From the NCBI RefSeq assembly GCF_030272615.1, contig NW_026728920.1:322501-347500 (forward strand): a stretch of 25,000 nucleotides of DNA. The letters run 5' to 3'. Shown here in pieces: positions 8,155 to 18,439 of the stretch. The notes below the pieces were generated by a model. The model was not told the origin of the DNA and did not search any database. It saw only the letters and a program-made list of their open reading frames with translations. Source of the stretch: Cryptomeria japonica (Eukaryota; Streptophyta; Pinopsida; Cupressales; Cupressaceae). Position numbers and translations under genes: made by a program. Position 1 is the stretch's first letter. Each line of letters begins with the position of its first letter.

Positions 8155-11100
8155 CTTGGTGCGCACAACTTGCCTGGGCTGCACACCAGGGCGGGCTCAA
8201 GATGGCACCCGCGTTCCGTTTTTTTCACTATCTTTCAAAACGGAAATTTTAAAATCTCGTTTTTTTTTTTTTTTTGCCTTTTCTGGAAATTAGTGAAGGC
8301 AGCGCATCAAAGGTGCGCAATGCTGGTGCGAACCCGGGAGCGCTCCGATGTGTGCTCCAAGGTGCGGCGTGCACGAAGTCCGAGCCCGGCTTGCCCCGGG
8401 TGCGCACCTCGCGTGCACCTTCGCCGGGGTGAGCACCTTGGCTGGGTTGCGCGCCCTGGTGCGCACCAAGGAGCGCTCTGAAGTGTGCTCCAAGGTGCGG
8501 CGTGCACGAAGTCGGAGCTCGGTTTGCCCCGGGTGTGCACCTCGGGTGCGCACCTCGCGTGCACCTTCGCTGCGGTGGGCACCTTGGCTGGGTTGCGCGC
8601 CTTGGTGGGCACCATGCAGTGCACGAAGTCGGAGCCCGGTTTGCCCCGGGCGCGCACCTCCGCCAGGGTGGGCACCTTGGTGCGCACAACTTGCCTGGGC
8701 TGCGCACCAGGAAGGGCTCAAGATGGCACCCGCGTTCCGTTTTTTTCACTATCTTTCAGAACGGAAATTTTAAAATATCGTTTTTTTTTGCCTTTTCTGG
8801 AAATTAGTGAAGGCAGCGCATCAAAGGTGCGCAACGCTGGTGCGAACCTGGGAGCGCTCCGATGTGTGCTCCAAGGTGCGGCGTGCACGAAGTCGGAGCC
8901 CGGTTTGCCCCGGGTGCGCCCTGGTGGGCACCATGGTGCGCACCAAGGAGCGCTCCGAAGTGTGCTCCAAGGTGCGGCCTGCACGAAGTCGGAGCCCGGT
9001 TTGCCCCGGGTGTGCACCGCGGGTGGGCACCTTGGTGCGCATGCCTTGCCTGGGCTGCGCACCAGGGCGGGCTCAAGATGGCACCCGCGTTCCGTTTTTT
9101 TCACTATCTTTCAAAACGGAAATTTTAAAATCTCATTTTTTTTTGCCTTTTCTGGAAATTAGTGAAGGCAGCGCATCAAAGGTGCGCACCTCGCTGCCCA
9201 CCACGGTGCGCAACGCCGGTGGGCACCCGGGAGTGCTTCGAAGTGTGCTCCAAGGTGCTGCGTGCACGTTGTCGGAGCCCGGTTTGCCCCGGGTGCGCAC
9301 CTCGCGTGCACCTTCGTCGGGGTGGGCACCTTGGCTGGGTTTGCCCCGGCTGCGCTCCGAAGCGGGGTTATTGGAGCGCCGCCTCTTTTTTTGTCGGAGC
9401 GTTTGGTGGGGTTTCTCGCATTGGCTCTTCCCAGGCCCGGTTGCCACCCTGGCGCGCACGAAGTCGGAAGTAGGGTTAATTGCCCGGGTGCGCACCTTTG
9501 CCAGGGTGGGCACCTTACCTGGGCTGTGCACCCGGGCGGGCTCAAGATGGCACCCGCGTTCCGTTTTTTTCACTATCTTTCAAAACGGAAATTTTAAAAT
9601 CTCCTCTTTTTTTTGCCTTTTCTGGAAATTAGTGAAGGCAGCGCATCAAAGGTGCGCACCTCGCTGCCCACCTTGGTGTGCTCTGAGGTGCGCACCCGGG
9701 AGCGCTACGAAGTGTGCTCCAAGGTGCGGCGTGCACGTTGTCGGAGCCCGGTTTGCCCCGGGTGCGCACCTCGCCTGCACCTTGGCCGGGGTGGGCACCC
9801 TGGCTGGGTTTGCCCAGGGTGCGCTCCGAAGCGGGGTTACTGGAGCGCCCCCTCTTTTTTTGTCAGAGCGTTTGGTGGGGTTTCTCGCATTGGCTCTTCC
9901 CAGGCCCGGTTGTTGGGTGCGCTCCCACCCTGGCGCGCGCGAAGTTGGAAGTTGGGTTAATTGCCCGGGCGCGCACCTTCGCCAGGGTGGGCACCTTGGT
10001 GCGCACACCTTGGCTGGGCTGCGCACCAGGGCGGGCTCAAGATGGCACCAGCATTCCCTTTTTCTCACTATCTTTCAAAACGGAAATTTTAAAATCTCGT
10101 TTTCTTTTGCCTTTTATGGAAATTAGTGAAGGCATCGCATCAAAGGTGCGCACCTCGCTGCCCACCTTGGTGTGCTCCGAGGTGCCCACCACGGTGCGCT
10201 CCGAGGTGCCCACCACGGTGCGCAACGCCGGTGCGAACCCGGGAGCGCCCCGATGTGTGCTCCAAGGTGCGGCGTGCACGAAGCCGGACCCCGGTTTGCC
10301 CCGGGTGCGCACCTCGCGTGCACCTTGGTGCGCACACCTTGGCTGGGTTGCGCGGCCTGGTGGGCACCATGGTGCGCACCAAGGAGCGCTCCGAAGTGTG
10401 CTCCAAGGTGCGGCGTGCACGAAGTCCTAGCCCGGTTTGCCCCGGGTGCGCACCTTCGCCGCGGTGGGCACCATGGCGTGCACGAAGTCGGAGCCCGGTT
10501 TGCCCCGGGTGCGCACCTCGCGTGCACCTTCGCCGGGGTGGGCACCTCGGCTGGGTTGCGCGCCCTGGTGCGCACCAAGGAGCGCTCCGAAGTGTGCTCC
10601 AAGGTGCGGCGTGCACGAAGTCGGAGCCCGGTTTGCCCCGGGTGCGCACCTTCGCCGCGGTGGGCACCCTGGTGCGCACCATGGCGTGCACGAAGTCGGA
10701 GCCCGGTTTGCCCCAGGTGCGCACCTCGCGTGCACCTTCGGCGGGGTTGCGCGCCCTGGTGCGCACCAAGGAGCGCTCCGAAGTGTGCTCCAAGGTGCGG
10801 CGTGCACGAAGTCGGAGCCCGGTTTGCCCCGGGTGCGCACCTCGCGTGCACCTTCGGCGGGGTTGCGCGCCCTGGTGGGCACCATGGTGCGCACCAAGGA
10901 GCGCTCCGAAGTGTGCTCCAAGGTGCGGCGTGCACGAAGTCGGAGCCCGGTTTGCCCCGGGTGCGCACCTCGCGTGCACCTTCGCCGCGGTGGGCACCAT
11001 GGCGTGCACGAAGTCGGAGCCCGGTTTGCCCCGGGTGCGCACCTCGCGTGCACCTTCGCCGGGGTGGGCACCTCGGCTGGGTTGCGCGCCCTGGTGCGCA

Positions 11101-11583
11101 CCAAGGAGCGCTCCGAAGTGTGCTCCAAGGTGCGGCGTGCACGAAGTCGGAGCCCGGTTTGCCCCGGGTGCGCACCTCGCGTGCACCTTCGCCGCGGTGG
11201 GCACCATGGCGTGCACGAAGTCGGAGCCCGGTTTGCCTCGGGTGCGCACCCCGCGTGCACCTTCGCCGGGGTGGGCACCTCGGCTGGGTTGCGCGCCCTG
11301 GTGCGCAACAAGGAGCGCTCCGAAGTGTGCTCCAAGGTGCGGCGTGCACGAAGTCGGAGCCCGGTTTGCCCCGGGTGCGCACCTCGCGTGCACCTTCGCC
11401 GCGGTGGGCACCTTGGCTGGGTTGGGCACCATTGAGCGCTCCGAAGTGTGCTCCAAGGTGCGCACCATGGCCCTCCAAGGTGCGCAGCATGGCGTGCACG
11501 AAGTCGGAGCCCGGTTTGCCCCGGGTGCGCACCTCGCGTGCACCTTCGCCAGGGTGGGCACCTCGGTGCGCACACCTTCTCAA
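8155..11583. repeat. Module block M1-M5, unit 2
   Basis: Second copy of the five T-rich-led modules, with CTCAAGATGG starts at 8196, 8717, 9072, 9541 and 10036. Differences from unit 1 include a C inside the T-run of the fifth element (TTTTCTTTT near 10101-10109). No gene is supported. Confidence 0.93.
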
Positions 11584-12803
11584 TGTTTTCTTGCCTTTTC
11601 TGGAAATTGGTGAAGGCAGCGCATCAAAGGTGCGCACCTCGGTGTGCTCCGAGGTGCGAACCCGAGAGCGCTCCGAGGTGCCCACGAAGTCGAAAGTCGG
11701 GTTAATTGCATTGTTTTCCCCGGGTGCGCTCCGAGGTGCGCAACATCGGTGCGCACCAAGGAGGGCTCCGAAGTGTGCTCCAAGGTGCGCACGATTCGGA
11801 GCTCGGTTTGCCCGGGGTGCGCACACCTTGGCTGGGTTGCGCACCCTTTGTGCGCTCCAAGGTGCGCACGAAGTCGGAGCTCGGTTTGCCCCGGGTGCGC
11901 ACCTTCGCCAGGGTGCGCACCTTGATGCGCACGCCTTGGCTGGGCTGCGCACCTTGGTGGGCGCCATGGTGCGCACCTTTCGTGCGCTCCAAGGTGCGCA
12001 CGAAGTCGGAGCTCGGTTTGCCCCGGGTGCGCACCTTGGTGGGCGCCATGGTGCACTCCGAGGTGCCCAAGATTGGTGCGCAACAAGGAGCGCTCCGAAG
12101 TGCGCTCCAAGGTGCGCAGGTGCGCGCGAAGTCGAAAGTTGGGTTAATTGTCCGGTTTGCCTCGGGTGCGCACCTTGCGTGCACCTTCGCCAGGGTGGGC
12201 GCCTTGGTGCGCACACCTTGGCTGGGCTGCGCACCCGGGCGCGCACACCTTGGCACCCGCGTTTCCTTCATTTTAAATTTTTTTTTTTTACAATCTCTCA
12301 AGTGGGAAATTCTATAATCTCAACTTTTTTTGCCTTTTCAGGAAACTTTTGAATGGAGCGCATCATTGGTGCGCTCCGAAGTGTGCTCCAAGGTGCGCAC
12401 CTCTGGTGTGCTCCAAAGCTCTCTCCAGCTGCGTGCACCTGCCCCGGCCGCGCACCCGGCCCCGCCCAGCTTCGCTCACCTGTCCCGGGCGTCTGGTGCG
12501 GAACCTTAGAGTAAGAAACATCACCGTGCACCTTGGCCAACGTGCGCGACTCGACCGAGCGCGCACTGGCCGAGGTGCACACCGATTTCACCTGGGTGCG
12601 CGCGCAGCACCTCGGGCGCACCGGGGTGCGCGCACAACGCCCGGGTTGCACCGTGGCCTGTGTGCTCGGGGCGCCTCGGGTGCGCGCTCGGTGTCGCCCC
12701 CCGCGCGCGCGGTAGTGCGGGCAGCGCACCCCGGCCCGGCCCGGCCCCGACGAGAACGCAAACGGGCAAAAGGTTTATTCAAATAGCATTGCGACGCCCG
12801 GCG

Positions 12804-12816
12804 AAAAACTAAGAAA
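12804..12816 (-). terminator. Pol III terminator of 5S copy 3 (first T-run interrupted)
   Basis: Same interrupted tract as copy 2: TTTC directly after the gene, then a distal five-T run. The broken form is thus shared by units 2 and 3. Confidence 0.8.
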
Positions 12817-12934
12817 GGGTGCAACACCGGGACTTCCCGGGAGGTCACCCATCCTAGTACTACTCCGGCCCAAGCGCGCTTAACTGCGGAGTTCTGATGG
12901 GATCCGGTGCACTAACGCTGGTATGATCGCACCC
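12817..12934 (-). rRNA. 5S ribosomal RNA gene, copy 3
   Basis: Same 118-nt gene with one substitution seen: plus-strand T at 12855 instead of C, so nucleotide 80 of the rRNA is A rather than G (TACTAGGATGGG). To my recollection angiosperm 5S genes such as that of Arabidopsis carry A here, so the change should be tolerated. Control boxes are intact and the terminator is of the copy 2 type. The gene lies about 2.7 kb from the first promoter-like cassette, the closest of the three. Confidence 0.96.
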
Positions 12935-13720
12935 GTTATGAGCTTGTCGCAGTGTGTACTTAGCAAACCGCGACCCACGTGCGAATCCACCCCGGCCACC
13001 CACCCCCGTCGAGGTGCACACCCTCCCTCGCGAAGTGCGCCCCGTTCGCCAAGTGTGAGCCCTGCCCGGGTGCGCGCACCTTGCTAGGGCGTCGGGTGTG
13101 CACCCGGCCCGGCCTACGTGCGTGCACCTGGACGGGGCGTCGTGTGCGTGCAGTGTCCCGTCTGCAACGCGGTGCCCACACACCACCTCGGGCGCAACGA
13201 CCTGCGCTCACATGTGGGCCGAGTGCACCTTGGTGCATGTTCGGGGCGCCTCGGGTGCACGCTCGATCTTGCCCCGGTGCACCAAGGCGCTCGGTTTGCC
13301 CCGGGTGCGCACTTGGTGCAAGGTGGGCACCCAAAATAGGGATCAAGCACCAAAACACAAGTTTCGGGATGCAAAATGGGACCCAAGGACCACAAATGCG
13401 TTCCAAGACCCATGATGGGTCCACGAGAACAAAAATGTGTTCCGAGACTTAATAAACAAATATTGGGTTTTAGGAGAAGAAACATGCTCTGATGCCCAAA
13501 ACGAGAATCGACCCCGAAAAGGCCACAGGCCAAAAGTGGGATGCGAGACAAAAAAAAATGGGACCCGAGGACCAAAATTGGGTTCCCAGGTCGAAGACAG
13601 GGCAACCGGACAAGAAACGACCTCTAAGGCTCGAAATGAGTCCCGACGACTAAAACTTGACAAGAAGCACCCATCAGGCACCCAACTCGACACCCATGGG
13701 ATGCCGACCCACCCGGGCTT

Positions 13721-15400
13721 CCACCTAGCACACCTTGGCACCCACCCACCCTCGCACCCAACCTCGCACCCAACTTAGCACCTTTGAACCCACATTGGCA
13801 CTCACCCTGACCCTGGCACCTTGGAACCCACATTGGCACTCACCTTGACCCTGGCACCCACCTTTGCACTCACCTTGGGACCCACCCTGGCTCCCACCTC
13901 GGCACCCACCCAGACACCCACCTTGGTTCCTTGGCACCCACCTTGGATCCTTGGCACCCACCCCGACACCCACCTTGGCACGCAACTTGGCTACTTGCCA
14001 CCCACCTTGGCTCCTTGACGCCCACCCCGACAACCACCCCGTGACCTACCCTGGCTAGGGTTGGTGCACACCCACCCTGGTGCCCACCTTGGCACCCACC
14101 CCATGACCCACCTTGGCACGCACCTTAGTACCCACCCCGTTACCCACCCTAGGACCCACCCCGTGACCCACCTTGGCCAGGGTGGGTGCACCCACCCTGG
14201 TGCCCACCTTGGCACCCACCCATCCTAGCACCCAGCCTGTGACCGGGCTTGGAACCCAACCTTGCACCCGTCTTGGCCAGTGTGGGTGCGCACCCATCCT
14301 GGCACCCACGTTGTGACACACCCTTTAACCCACGCACCCTAGCAGCCACGTTGGCACCCACCTTGGAACACAACCTAGCAACTTGGCACCCACCCCGTGA
14401 CCCACCTTGGCATCCACCATAGCAGTCGCCCACTTGGCACCCACCTTGGAACCCAAGTTGGCACCCACCTCGGCACCCACCTTGACACTTGTGGACCCAC
14501 CTTGCCACTCACCCTAGCATCGACCCATCCTAGCACCCACCCTGGCACCTTTGCACCCTAGCACTCACCCATCCTAGCACCTAACCTGTGACCCACCTTG
14601 ACACTCACCCTCGCACCCACCTTGGAACCCAACCTAGCACCCACCCACCCTGACACCAACCCTAGCACCTACCCACCCTTGCACCCACCCTGTGACCCAT
14701 CTTGGCACCCACCCATCCTACCACTCAACCTATCACCCACCTTCTCACCCACCTTGGCATCCACCTTAGCACCCACCCACACTGGCACCTTGGCACCCAC
14801 CTCGGGCAAGGTGGGTGCACACCCACCCTGACACCCAATTTAGAACCAACCGAGCATGTTACCCACCTTGGCACCCACATTGCAGCCCACCCTAGTACCC
14901 ACCCTATGACCCACATTGGCATCCACACCCTAGCACCCAGGCACCTCGACACCCGCCTTGACACGCACCCTAGCACTAAACCTGTGACCCACCTTGGAAC
15001 TCACCCTAGAACCCACCCACCCTGTGAACCACCTTGGCATCCACCTTAGCACCCACCCACCTTGGCACCCACTCTAGCACTCACCCATCCTAACACCCAA
15101 CTTGTTACCCACCTTGGCACCCGCCCTCGCGTCCACCTTGAAACCCACCCTAGCACCCACCCACGCAGGAGCCCACCTTGGCACCCAACCTAACACCCAC
15201 GCATCCTGGCACCCAACTTGTGACCCACCTTGGAACCCACCCTAGTACCCACCTTTGAACCCACTATATCACCAACCCACCTTGGCACCCACCCTATGAC
15301 CCTCTTTGGAATCCACCCTAGCACGCACCCACCCTGGCACCCACCATGGAGCGCACCCTAGCACCCACCCACCTCGGCACGCACCTCAACACCCACCTTG
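13721..15400. repeat. Expanded C-rich minisatellite after unit 3
   Basis: The first part (to 14189) equals the minisatellite of units 1 and 2; the remaining 1.2 kb is further, more diverged CACCCACCTTGGCACC-like repeat found only here. A second canonical minus-strand G-quadruplex pattern lies at 15004-15022 (loops 1, 1 and 5). The array ends against a truncated promoter cassette at 15400. No gene is present. Confidence 0.92.
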
Positions 15401-15433
15401 GTGTGCGCACTGCGCCAACCTCTCAAAGACCCT
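15400..15433 (+). repeat. Truncated promoter cassette (3' half only)
   Basis: Resembles the downstream half of the 157-bp cassettes (GTGCGCACTGCGCCAACC then TCAAAGACCCT) but lacks the TATATAGGGG part. It abuts the minisatellite, so the minisatellite appears to have replaced or broken the first cassette of the array. Confidence 0.65.
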
Positions 15434-15590
15434 ATGTGGTGCGCTCCAAAGTGTACACCTTTGGTGCGCTCCAAGGTGCGCACCTTTGGTGCACACCGAG
15501 GTGCACACCAAAGTGTGCACCGAGGTGAGCACCAAAGTGCACTCCAAGGTGCACACCAAGGCGTGCACCTTTGGTGCGGTCAATGCAAAC
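15434..15590. repeat. Palindromic GGTGCNCACC-type short repeats
   Basis: Alternating GGTGCGC, TCCAAAG and GGTGCACACC words with strong self-complementarity, similar in vocabulary to the 6-kb unit and to 16653-17273. No gene. Confidence 0.75.
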
Positions 15591-15662
15591 GAATTCGGAA
15601 GTTGGGGTCGATGTCCTAATCGCTGCTGCAGACTACACGTATGAGAATCGGACAAATAGCTT

Positions 15663-15675
15663 TATATAGGGGAGG
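15663..15675 (+). promoter_or_regulatory. Pol I-like promoter core P1
   Basis: TATATAGGGGAGG; plant Pol I core promoters have TATATA(A/G)GGGG around the start. P1 has one extra T just upstream (GCTTTATATA). The downstream hairpin has the GTGC/GCAC variant. Confidence 0.5.
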
Positions 15676-15819
15676 TGTTGCGTTTGATGGGTCGACTCCC
15701 CTGGTTGTGTGCACTGCACCAACTTCAAAGACCCTGTCTTGTTTAAGAAGTCAAAAGTTGGGGTGGATGTCCTAATCATTGCTGCAGTCTACGCATGTAT
15801 GAGAATCAGACAAATAGCT

Positions 15820-15832
15820 TATATAGGGGAGG
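15820..15832 (+). promoter_or_regulatory. Pol I-like promoter core P2
   Basis: TATATAGGGGAGG preceded by ATCAGACAAATAGCT; the downstream CTCCCC arm is intact and the second hairpin is fully paired (15860-15881). Confidence 0.5.
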
Positions 15833-16039
15833 TGTTGCATTCGGTGGGTTGACTCCCCTGGTTGTGCGCACTGCGCCAACCTCAAAGACCCCGCATAGCA
15901 GAAGAAGTCGGAAGTCGGATTTTGGTGAGCACCAAGGCGTGCACCTTTGGTGCGGTCAACGCAGACGAATTCAGAAGTTGGGGTGGATGTCCTAATCGTT
16001 GTTGCAGGCTACACATGTATGAGAATCAGACAAATAGCT

Positions 16040-16052
16040 TATATAGGGGAGG
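16040..16052 (+). promoter_or_regulatory. Pol I-like promoter core P3
   Basis: Intact core, but the downstream arm is CTCCCT rather than CTCCCC and the second hairpin has a mismatch. This may be a weakened spacer promoter. Confidence 0.48.
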
Positions 16053-16196
16053 TGTTGGGTTTGATGGGTCAACTCCCTTGGTTGTGCGCATTACGCCAAC
16101 CTCAAAGACCTTGTTTTCGTTAAGAAGTCAAAAGTTGGGGTCAATGTCCTAATGGCTCCTGTAGGCTACACATGTATGAGAATCGGACAAATAGCT

Positions 16197-16209
16197 TATA
16201 TAGGGGAGG
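16197..16209 (+). promoter_or_regulatory. Pol I-like promoter core P4
   Basis: Intact core and CTCCCC arm; second hairpin partly mismatched (ACGT on the right side). Confidence 0.5.
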
Positions 16210-16353
16210 TGTTGGGTTTGATGGGTCGACTCCCCTGGTTGTGCGCATTACGTCAACCTCAAAGACCTTGTTTTCGTTAAGAAGTCAAAAGTTGGGGTCG
16301 ATGTCCTAATTGCTCCTGTAGACTACACATGTATGAGAATCAGACAAATAGCT

Positions 16354-16366
16354 TATATAGGGGAGG
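16354..16366 (+). promoter_or_regulatory. Pol I-like promoter core P5
   Basis: Intact core and CTCCCC arm; the second hairpin is eroded (AGTTGTTCGC on the left, ACACC on the right). Confidence 0.48.
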
Positions 16367-16510
16367 TGTTGGGTTTGATGGGTTGACTCCCCTAGTTGTT
16401 CGCATTACACCAACCTCAAAGACCTTGTTTTCGTTTAGAAGCCGAAAGTTGGGGTCGATGTCCTAATTGCTCCTGCAGGCTACGCATGTATGAGAATCAG
16501 ACAAATAGCT

Positions 16511-16523
16511 TATATAGGGGAGG
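16511..16523 (+). promoter_or_regulatory. Pol I-like promoter core P6
   Basis: Intact core, CTCCCC arm and fully paired second hairpin. Last of the 157-bp family, directly before the 38/52-bp array. Confidence 0.5.
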
Positions 16524-16652
16524 TGTTGGGTTTGATGGGTCGACTCCCCTGGTTGTGCGCATTGCGCCAACCTCAAAGACCCTGCATTGCGGATGAAGTC
16601 GAAAGTCAGAGTTTGGTGTGCTACAAGGTGTGGTCGAAGGTGCTCACCTAGG

Positions 16653-17273
16653 TGTGCACCTTTGGAGCGCAGGAAAAGTGCCCTCCAAAAGTGCGCACCT
16701 TTGGAGTGCACAAAAGTGCCCTCCAAAAGTGCGCACCTTTGGAGCGCACAAAAGTGCCCTCCAAAAAGTGCCCTCCAAAAGTGCGCACCTTTGGAGCGCA
16801 CAAAAGTGCCCTCCAAAAAGTGCCCTCCAAAAGTGCGCACCTTTGGAGTGCAGAAAAGTGCCCTCCAAAAAGTGCCCTCCAAAAGTGTGCACCTTTGGAG
16901 TGCACAAAAGTGCCCTCCAAAAGTGCGCACCTTTGGAGCGCAGAAAAGTGCCCTCCAAAAAGTGCCCTCCAAAAGTGCGCACCTTTGGAGCGCAGAAAAG
17001 TGCCCTCCAAAAAGTGCCCTCCAAAAGTGCGCACCTTTGGAGCGCAGAAAAGTGCCCTCCAAAAAGTGCCCTCCAAAAGTGCGCACCTTTGGAGCGCAGA
17101 AAAGTGCCCTCCAAAAAGTGCCCTCCAAAAGTGCGCACCTTTGGAGCGCACAAAAGTGCCCTCCAAAAAGTGCCCTCCAAAAGTGCGCACCTTTGGAGCG
17201 CACAAAAGTGCCCTCCAAAAGTGCGCACCTTTGGAGCGCACAAAAGTGCCCTCCAAAAGTGCGCACTTTTGGT
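16653..17273. repeat. 38/52-bp tandem array (CCCTCCAAAA)
   Basis: Thirteen regular GTGCGCACCTTTGG starts from 16691 to 17259, spaced 38 or 52 bp (38,52,52,52,38,52,52,52,52,52,38,38). The 52-bp form has one extra 14-base AGTGCCCTCCAAAA. The 20-mer CCAAAAGTGCGCACCTTTGG is a near-palindrome with two mismatches. Three long overlapping open frames on both strands are by-products. The array separates the two promoter families. Confidence 0.95.
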
Positions 17274-17379
17274 GCGCACCAAGGCGCTGGTTCGGTCGTT
17301 GCAGGCGAGTTCGGAAGTTGGGGTCGATGTCCTGAGCGGAGGTGCAAACTACACAGGTGTCGGAATCGGACAAATAGCT

Positions 17380-17392
17380 TATATAGGGGAGG
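17380..17392 (+). promoter_or_regulatory. Pol I-like promoter core P7
   Basis: GGGGAG at 17386-17391 can pair with CTCCCC at 17413-17418, followed by a second hairpin at 17420-17441 (GGTTG, GCGC, ACC loop, GCGC, CAACC). Confidence 0.52.
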
Positions 17393-17690
17393 TGTATGCT
17401 TCGATGGGTCGACTCCCCAGGTTGAGCGCACCGCGCCAACCTCAAAGACCCTACGGTATGGATGAAGTCGGAAGTTGGGTCCGATGACCGATTCGATTAG
17501 TAGGTATGCTCATGAGGTCGGAATTTGGGTCCGATGACCTGCCATGTGCAGGAAGGCGAATGTTGGCACTGTGCGTTGCAAGGTGCACACCAAGGTGCTG
17601 GTGCGGTCTTTTTAGTCGAGTTCGGAAGTTGGGGTCGATGTCCTGATCGGAGGTGCAAGCTACACAGGTGTGGGAATCGGACAAATAGCT

Positions 17691-17703
17691 TATATAGGGG
17701 AGG
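17691..17703 (+). promoter_or_regulatory. Pol I-like promoter core P8
   Basis: Intact core with the 311-bp family context and both downstream hairpins. Confidence 0.52.
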
Positions 17704-18001
17704 TGTATGCTTCGTTGGGTCGACTCCCCGGGTTGAGCGCACCGCGCCAACCTCAAAGACCCTACGGTATGGATGAAGTCGGAAGTTGGGTCCGATGACC
17801 GATTCGATATGTAGGCATACTCGCGAGGTCGGAATTTGGGTCCGATGACCTGCCATGTGCAGGAAGGCGAATGTTGGCACTGTGCGTTGCAAGGTGCGCA
17901 CCAAGGCGCTGGTTCGGTCGTTGCAGGCGAGTTCGGAAGTTGGGGTCGATGTCCTGATCGGAGGTGCAAACTACACAGGTGTGGGAATCGGACAAATAGC
18001 T

Positions 18002-18014
18002 TATATAGGGGAGG
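18002..18014 (+). promoter_or_regulatory. Pol I-like promoter core P9
   Basis: Intact core with the 311-bp family context and both downstream hairpins. Confidence 0.52.
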
Positions 18015-18312
18015 TGTATGCTTCGTTGGGTCGACTCCCCGGGTTGAGCGCACCGCGCCAACCTCAAAGACCCTACGGTATGGATGAAGTCGGAAGTTGT
18101 GTCCGATGACCGATTCGATATGTAGGCATACTCGCGAGGTCGGAATTTGGGTCCGATGACCTGCCATGTGCAGGAAGGCGAATGTTGGGACTGTGCGTCG
18201 CAAGGTGCGCACCAAGGCGCTGGTGCCGTCGTTGCAGTCGAGTTCGGAAGTTGGGGTCGATGTCCTGGTCAGAGGTGCAAACTACACAGGTGTGGGAATC
18301 GGACAAATAGCT

Positions 18313-18325
18313 TATATAGGGGAGG
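18313..18325 (+). promoter_or_regulatory. Pol I-like promoter core P10
   Basis: Intact core; last of the 311-bp family. Its tail runs into the 50/56-bp array. Confidence 0.52.
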
Positions 18326-18439
18326 TGTATGCTTCGATGGGTCGACTCCCCGGGTTGAGCGCACCGCGCCAACCTCAAAGACCCTACAGTATGGATGAAG
18401 TCGGAAGTTGGGTCCGATGACCGATTCGATACGTAGGCA

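Larger units (their letters stand above)
6035..12069. repeat. 6.035-kb higher-order repeat, unit 2 (5S-containing)
   Basis: Complete second unit, near-identical to unit 1. It shares with unit 3, against unit 1, the six-C run and the G in the 5S terminator tract, so units 2 and 3 look closer to each other there. Private changes include C to A within a GGTGCGCACCAAGG context near 11308, and G to A in a CCCCGGGTGCGC context near 10714. Near-identity implies recent gene conversion or unequal crossing-over. Confidence 0.97.
12070..14189. repeat. 6.035-kb higher-order repeat, unit 3 (partial)
   Basis: Matches unit 2 from its start through the 5S gene, A-rich segment and minisatellite, then stops at 14189. 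Where units 1 and 2 continue into the T-rich modules (2120 and 8155), unit 3 continues into more C-rich minisatellite. About 2.12 kb of the 6.035-kb unit is present. The breakpoint lies inside simple repeats, as expected for unequal recombination or replication slippage. Confidence 0.95.
15591..16600 (+). repeat. 157-bp promoter-cassette family, six copies
   Basis: Six cassettes whose TATATA motifs start at 15663, 15820, 16040, 16197, 16354 and 16511; spacings are 157 bp except 220 bp between the second and third, where about 63 bp containing AAGGCGTGCACCTTTGGTGC is inserted. Each reads GTTGGGGTCGATGTCCTAAT, then GAGAATCGGACAAATAGC, the TATATAGGGGAGG core, GTCGACTCCCC, and GCCAACCTCAAAGACC. 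It looks like a spacer-promoter repeat. Confidence 0.9.

Noticed and set aside
1-14189. The 6-kb unit as a transposable element (for example a 5S-derived SINE or an LTR element).
   Set aside because: Units are head to tail with no terminal inverted or long terminal repeats, no target-site duplication and no transposase or reverse transcriptase frame. The 5S gene is full length with its own stop rather than a fused SINE head.
16653-17273. Possible CRISPR array because of regular short repeats.
   Set aside because: There are no unique spacers; the whole sequence is repeat. The 5S genes show this is nuclear plant DNA.
16463-17487. Three overlapping open frames of about 290-320 codons over the 38/52-bp array.
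   Set aside because: They read the same short repeat in different frames and strands; 38 and 52 are not multiples of three, so the protein repeat is only a by-product.
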